Shown piece by piece: positions 37,183 through 41,203 of a stretch of DNA of 41,203 bases. How positions within the stretch are numbered: the first letter of the stretch is position 1; the number at the start of each line of letters is the position of its first letter. The notes under the pieces are model-generated. The model did no database searches. It was not told where the DNA came from and saw only the letters and a list, made by a program, of their open reading frames with translations. The DNA comes from Comamonas sp. lk (GTDB lineage: Bacteria > Pseudomonadota > Gammaproteobacteria > Burkholderiales > Burkholderiaceae_C), in NCBI GenBank assembly GCA_943324505.2, contig CALPLW020000004.1, positions 1-41,203 on the forward strand. Reading direction: 5' to 3'. Both the position numbers and the translations under genes were made by a program.

Positions 37183-38310
37183 TTAACGGGTGCGCAGCAC
37201 CACTTCAGCGTGCTCGTTGATACCAATCACGTGGAAAAAAGCGGCCACCAGGTGGGGCACATCGTCAAAGCGCACCGTACCGCCAGCCTGCTGATGCGCC
37301 ATGGTCCAGGTGAGCAGGGTTCCGGCAGCTGAAAAATCAACCCGAACCAAATGCGTACATGACACCGCGACCGGCACGCCCGCCGGCAGCGGGCGCTGCA
37401 GTTCAGCCAGTGTTCCCGGCATGTCCCCCCGCAACTCGCCACGCAGCATCCACTCTGGGGCCGCCCCGACGCCCTGCTGCGCTAAAGGTGTCGACGGCGC
37501 CAAGGCGTCCGGCACCGAGAACCAGCCCGGCACGCTGCGCTCAAAGTGGCGGCCATACTCGCTAACGACAGCGTCAAACAGCGCCCGCTGACCCGTGGTG
37601 CGGCTCAAGTCCATCAGGGCTGCGGCCCTGCGCGGCGCCTCGGCACTCCGCAGCGGCGATGCCCGCAAGGCCGTATGAAGCACCTGCTGGGCACCCGCCA
37701 GGTCGCCGTTGGCGAAGCTCAGGGCAGCCCGCTCCAGTTCAACATCAGGTGCAGGCGCTGTGGGTTCGATGGTCAACAGGCCGGACGCCATCAACTCACT
37801 CGCCAGACCAGTGGCTTCAAGCGGGCGCCAGGCGTCGGCTGGCGACAACGGATCAACCAGGGCAATCGCCAAATGGGTGGCTTCAAAGTCGGTGACTTCC
37901 CAGGCGGGCGACGGCAAGGGTCGCATGCCGGCCCCCGCGCCACCAACCCGCCCCTTCAGCCAGTGGTGCGACATCTGGGCCTCAACCGCATCGATTTTTC
38001 GGATGGTGAGCGATTGAGCCTCTGGGTAGGGCATCACAGTGCTTTGAAAAAAGGCCTCTGCCCCCGTGTCTGAGGCGCCGGCGGCCGCGGATGGCCCCTG
38101 CCGCCTCTGCTGACGCAGTCGGTCAAGTTCCTCACGTCGCGCTTGGTCGTTTTTGCGTTTGCGCTCGATGGTTTCCTTGAGCGCGCGCTTGCCAAAGCCG
38201 CTGGCGGCTGACCCGGCCAGCGCAGCGTCTGGACGGCCGGCAGCGCCGACCCGGTGTATCAGTCCTGACAGCCAGTCAAGCCAGCCCGCGTTGCCGCCTG
38301 ATTTGGACAT
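37183..38310 (-). CDS. STAS-domain protein of unknown role
   Basis: The 375-residue soluble protein has a basic, charged coiled stretch (RKRKNDQARREELDRLRQQRR, about 50-71), a middle region (about 85-180) with VEAQMSHHWLK and DFEATHLAIALV, a helical TPR-like part (ELERAALSFANGDLAGAQQVL) and a C-terminal STAS-like segment ending FSAAGTLLTWTMAHQQAG... LVAAFFHVIGINEHAEV, resembling MlaB/anti-sigma-antagonist folds. Such proteins next to hslVU and dksA occur in related bacteria to my knowledge. No enzymatic motif is seen; a scaffold or regulatory role is a guess. Confidence 0.65.
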   Translation of the reverse strand: MSKSGGNAGWLDWLSGLIHRVGAAGRPDAALAGSAASGFGKRALKETIERKRKNDQARREELDRLRQQRRQGPSAAAGASDTGAEAFFQSTVMPYPEAQSLTIRKIDAVEAQMSHHWLKGRVGGAGAGMRPLPSPAWEVTDFEATHLAIALVDPLSPADAWRPLEATGLASELMASGLLTIEPTAPAPDVELERAALSFANGDLAGAQQVLHTALRASPLRSAEAPRRAAALMDLSRTTGQRALFDAVVSEYGRHFERSVPGWFSVPDALAPSTPLAQQGVGAAPEWMLRGELRGDMPGTLAELQRPLPAGVPVAVSCTHLVRVDFSAAGTLLTWTMAHQQAGGTVRFDDVPHLVAAFFHVIGINEHAEVVLRTR

Positions 38311-38347
38311 GCACGCTGCCCTTGGTGCTCAGAACCCTGGGGTCTGA

Positions 38348-39289
38348 TCAGTCGCCAAACATTTTTTGCTTGAGCTCCCGCCGTTGCTGCGCCTCCAGCG
38401 ACAGTGTCGCTGTGGGGCGTGCAAGCAGGCGACCAACGCCGATAGATTCGCCTGTTTCATCGCAGTAACCGTAGTCACCGGCGTCAACGCGCATGATGGA
38501 CTGCTCGATTTTCTTGAGGAGCTTACGTTCACGGTCACGCGTACGCAGCTCCAACGCGTGCTCTTCTTCAATGGTGGCGCGGTCGGCGGGGTCGGGCACG
38601 ACCACCGTGTCTTCACGCAAGTGCTCAGTCGTATCGACCGCATTGCTCTGTATTTCCAATTTGAGCCTCACCAGCTTGGCCCGGAAATAGGCCAACTGCA
38701 CGTCATTCATATAGGCGTCGTCTGGCATGGCCATCAGATCAGCGTCGGTCAGCTGCGCCAGTGGCTTGGTTTTCCAGTTGTTGGCAAGTTTCGGGTCTTT
38801 TTTGATGGCAGAGGCCAGCGGTGGCACGATCAGCGGCGCCGGTATGGTCTGGGTGTAACTGGCTTTGGCGGCGGTCGACGCCACCGACTGGGCCATCGAG
38901 GGCACGGTCAGTTGCGCCAGGCGCGATGATGGCCGCCCCGAACGGGGAGGCACCGACGGCACCGATGCACTGATTTGAACTGGCGCAACAACCTGGGCGG
39001 TCGCGACTTTATCTGGTGTCACTTTCACGGATTCCTTGGGTTGGACTTTCACTGGCGCTTGAACATGCTTGACCGCGACAGCGGCCTTGGCCGGCAAGGA
39101 TTTCTTCGGCGCTGGCTTGACTGGTGTCTTGGCCGGCGTCGGGGCTTTTTTGGCAGGGGTCGCTTTTGGGGCGCTCTTCACGGGCACCTTGGTGGCGGGC
39201 TTGGCGACAGGGGCGGCAACTGGCTTACCCTTGATAGATGAGGCGGTCTTGGCGGACGCTGCCTTGGCTTTTCCGGACTCAGCTTTCAC
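38348..39289 (-). CDS. dksA: RNA polymerase-binding factor DksA with basic N-terminal extension
   Basis: DksA enters the secondary channel of RNA polymerase and with ppGpp adjusts rRNA and amino-acid promoters. The C-terminal 140 residues match: the coiled-coil tip PDPADRATIEEEHALELRTR with both conserved Asp, then DYGYCDETGESIG and LLARPTATLSLEAQQRRE. Three of the four zinc Cys are replaced (Thr, Ser, Ala), as in Cys-poor DksA variants. The first about 110 residues are Lys/Ala/Pro repeats like H1 proteins. GTG 39289 is taken as start because AGGAG lies 8 bases upstream; ATG 39319 is possible but lacks such a site. Confidence 0.93.
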   Translation of the reverse strand: MKAESGKAKAASAKTASSIKGKPVAAPVAKPATKVPVKSAPKATPAKKAPTPAKTPVKPAPKKSLPAKAAVAVKHVQAPVKVQPKESVKVTPDKVATAQVVAPVQISASVPSVPPRSGRPSSRLAQLTVPSMAQSVASTAAKASYTQTIPAPLIVPPLASAIKKDPKLANNWKTKPLAQLTDADLMAMPDDAYMNDVQLAYFRAKLVRLKLEIQSNAVDTTEHLREDTVVVPDPADRATIEEEHALELRTRDRERKLLKKIEQSIMRVDAGDYGYCDETGESIGVGRLLARPTATLSLEAQQRRELKQKMFGD

Positions 39290-39520
39290 GTCGAATCTCC
39301 TCGCAGAATGCGCATGCATATGCAATTCGCTGGTGGCTCGATGCCGGCTACCGCCTTCTCGACCCCACCCCATCACCTTCAAATTTTCAGCAAATTGCTC
39401 TTATCAGGATGCTTTTGCTGATCATCTTCGGCGCGCGAGTGTACAGGTTTCGGCAAGGCAAATACAGTCAATTGGAAAATCAAGGCAAAACTGGCCCTCT
39501 GCGTCGGTCCTGAGCACCAC

Positions 39521-40615
39521 TCAAACGACCAGGCACTGCGTCAGGCCCTGCAGGAAGATGTCGCGTGGTAAGTCAATGCCAATGAACACCATTTTGCTGC
39601 CGCGCGCCTCGTCGGCGCCCCAGGCTGGACCAAGATCGCTGCCCATGAGCTGGTGCACGCCCTGGAAAATCACCTTGCGATCCGTGCCTTTCATGTGCAG
39701 CACACCTTTGTAACGCAACATGCGCGGGCCATAGATGTTCACCACAGCGCCCAAAAAGTCTTCGAGTCGGGCGGGGTCAAACGGCTTGTCGGACTTGAAG
39801 ACAAAACTCTTGACATCGTCGTCATGGTGATGGTGGTGACCGTGGCCGGCAGGCTCATCCTGGTGCGAGGGATGGTCGCAATGCTCGCCGTGGACGTGGT
39901 CATCGTGGCTTTCGTGACCATGATCGTGACCGTGGTCATGACCATGGTCATGGGCCTCGTCCTTCAGAAAATCAGGGTCAATGTCCAGTTTGGCGTTGAG
40001 GTTGAAGCCGCGCAGGTCAAACACCTCGGCCAGGCTGACCTCCCCAAAATGCACGGCTTTTTGCGGGGCCCTCGGGTTCATGTGCTTGAGCCGGTGCATC
40101 AGGGCGTCCACCTCGGCCGGCGCCACCAGATCCGTCTTGCTGATAAAAATCTGGTCGGCAAAACCCACCTGGCGCCGCGCCTCTTGGCGGTCGTTGAGTT
40201 GCGTGGCGGCGTGCTTGGCATCCACCAGCGTCAAAATTGAGTCCAGCAGGTAGCTTTCAGCGATTTCGTCGTCCATGAAAAAGGTCTGCGCCACCGGGCC
40301 GGGATCGGCCAGGCCGGTGGTTTCGATCACCACACGGTCAAACACCAGCTCGCCGGTGCGTTTTTTCTCGGCCAGATCGCGCAGCGCGCCACGCAGGTCT
40401 TCGCGGATGGTGCAGCAGATGCAGCCGTTGCTCATCTGGATGATCTGCTCCTGGGTGTCGGACACCAGGATGTCGCTGTCGATGTTTTCCTCGCCAAACT
40501 CGTTTTCAATCACCGCGATTTTCTGGCCATGGGCCTCAGACAGCACGCGCTTGAGCAGCGTGGTTTTGCCTGAGCCGAGGAAACCGGTGAGTATGGTGGC
40601 GGGAATGAGTGACAT
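39521..40615 (-). CDS. COG0523 (CobW/ZNG1-type) metal-chaperone GTPase
   Basis: The 364-residue P-loop GTPase has Walker A GFLGSGKTTLL, the metal motif NGCICCTI (CxCC), the switch region ETTGLADPGPVAQ and SKTD for guanine recognition. A His/Asp-rich loop (about 223-275) with many HDHG units sits before the C-terminal CobW_C domain (FQGVHQLMG). Family members deliver zinc or other metals to client proteins. ATG 40615 follows AGGA. It precedes dksA by 231 bp in the same direction, a pairing that is interesting because the DksA here has lost its zinc site. Confidence 0.93.
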   Translation of the reverse strand: MSLIPATILTGFLGSGKTTLLKRVLSEAHGQKIAVIENEFGEENIDSDILVSDTQEQIIQMSNGCICCTIREDLRGALRDLAEKKRTGELVFDRVVIETTGLADPGPVAQTFFMDDEIAESYLLDSILTLVDAKHAATQLNDRQEARRQVGFADQIFISKTDLVAPAEVDALMHRLKHMNPRAPQKAVHFGEVSLAEVFDLRGFNLNAKLDIDPDFLKDEAHDHGHDHGHDHGHESHDDHVHGEHCDHPSHQDEPAGHGHHHHHDDDVKSFVFKSDKPFDPARLEDFLGAVVNIYGPRMLRYKGVLHMKGTDRKVIFQGVHQLMGSDLGPAWGADEARGSKMVFIGIDLPRDIFLQGLTQCLVV

Positions 40616-40703
40616 GGCAATCCTGGGTGGGGGCGGAAGAAACTGCACGCGCAGGTCGGTCGGCGGAGGCAGGCGAAGAGTTTAGCGGGGAATTTGAGGG
40701 CGC

Positions 40704-41203
40704 TCAGCGCCGCATCACGACCAGGCCCTTCAAGTACTCGCCTTCTGGAAAGTTGAGGGTCATGGGGTGATCCGGGGCGCCGCCCAGGCGTTCGGTGATA
40801 AAGCCGTCAACGCCGGCGTCGCTGCCGGCCGAGGCCACGATCTTGTGAAACAGGTCGGCGCTGATGCCGCCCGAGCAGGAATAGGTGAACAGCACGCCGT
40901 CCGGCGCCAGCAGCTTGAAGGCCAGCCGGTTGATGTCTTTGTACGCCCGGGCCGCGCGCTCGGCGTGGGCCACCGTAGGGGCAAACTTGGGCGGGTCGAG
41001 CACGATCGCATCAAAACGCTGGCCCTCGCGGTCAAATTGGCGTAAGGCCGCATTAACGTCCGCATCCAGAAAACTGACGCGCTGCGCATCAAAACCGTTC
41101 AAGGCGACATTGGCCTCGGCCTGGGCCAGCGCCGGCCCCGAAGAGTCGATCGAGGTCACATGGCCAGCGCCACCGGTCAGGGCCGCCACCGTGAAGCCTC
41201 CGG
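40704..41203 (-). CDS. rlmI: RlmI-like 23S rRNA methyltransferase, C-terminal part (start outside window)
   Basis: The frame runs from the right edge (first full codon 41201-41199, GGFTVAALTGGAGHV) to the stop at 40704. It contains SIDSSGPALAQAEANVALNG, the SAM-domain motif IVLDPPKFAP and YSCSGGISADLFH, as in the RlmI (YccW) family that makes m5C1962 in 23S rRNA. The N-terminal PUA part is not visible. The substrate is inferred from family only. It lies 88 bp from the GTPase gene, in which I see nothing notable. Confidence 0.85.
   Translation of the reverse strand, partial: GGFTVAALTGGAGHVTSIDSSGPALAQAEANVALNGFDAQRVSFLDADVNAALRQFDREGQRFDAIVLDPPKFAPTVAHAERAARAYKDINRLAFKLLAPDGVLFTYSCSGGISADLFHKIVASAGSDAGVDGFITERLGGAPDHPMTLNFPEGEYLKGLVVMRR

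Noticed and set aside
39440-39490. TTGACT and TACACT upstream of dksA as a promoter pair
   Set aside because: The spacing is about 22 bases, too long for sigma-70; no better pair was found.
1-41203. CRISPR array, tRNA/rRNA genes, IS elements, prophage
   Set aside because: No regularly spaced repeats other than the coding repeats at 2-400 and the MraZ boxes, no tRNA-like cloverleaf noticed, and no transposase, integrase or phage genes among the coding regions.

Overview
This window looks like chromosomal DNA from a betaproteobacterium of the order Burkholderiales, most likely family Comamonadaceae (a Rhodoferax- or Polaromonas-like organism). The reasons are the high GC content, the complete dcw cluster in proteobacterial order ending in ftsZ-lpxC, a DksA with a long Lys/Ala/Pro-rich N-terminal extension, an AAKKAAP-repeat histone H1-like protein, and the accB-accC-prmA-DUF3426 neighbourhood. 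This placement is inferred from protein character and gene order, not from a database search. Almost all genes are housekeeping. No rRNA, tRNA, IS element, prophage or CRISPR array was seen.

Left part (1-10 kb): the 3' end of a histone H1-like gene with a good terminator; a leftward accB-accC-prmA-DUF3426 unit (fatty-acid synthesis plus ribosomal protein L11 methylation); a leftward thioredoxin-fold gene coupled to a conserved gene of unknown function; mpl (murein recycling) rightward; then a leftward run rodA - beta-hydroxyacid dehydrogenase - tldD - aroG. The most interesting regulatory element of the window lies between tldD and aroG. It comprises a 22-codon leader ORF crowded with Phe/Tyr/Trp codons, a duplicated GC-rich segment and a strong intrinsic terminator, which together have the layout of a ribosome-mediated transcription attenuator for DAHP synthase.

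Middle (11.5-16.6 kb): a short patch of gene debris holds a C-terminal sensor histidine kinase remnant with an internal deletion, an orphan terminator, a VapB-type antitoxin gene and a VapC toxin stub that breaks off after nine family-like residues. It is followed by a rightward unit: RNase II-family nuclease, TonB-like protein, mtgA and ruvC.

Right part (16.6-35 kb): the whole dcw division and cell-wall cluster on the minus strand, mraZ-rsmH-ftsL-ftsI-murE-murF-mraY-murD-ftsW-murG-murC-ddl-ftsQ-ftsA-ftsZ, then lpxC and a small membrane protein. Most neighbouring genes overlap by 1-4 bases, which suggests translational coupling. murC carries an apparent one-base deletion that splits it; because the gene is essential this is most simply a sequence error. 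Upstream of mraZ there are four AAAGTG-type boxes at exact 10-bp spacing, the expected MraZ autoregulatory operator.

Right end (35-41 kb): hslV-hslU protease, a STAS-domain protein, dksA (with three of the four usual zinc-binding cysteines replaced), a His-rich COG0523 metal-chaperone GTPase, and the 3' part of an RlmI-like rRNA methyltransferase cut by the window edge.
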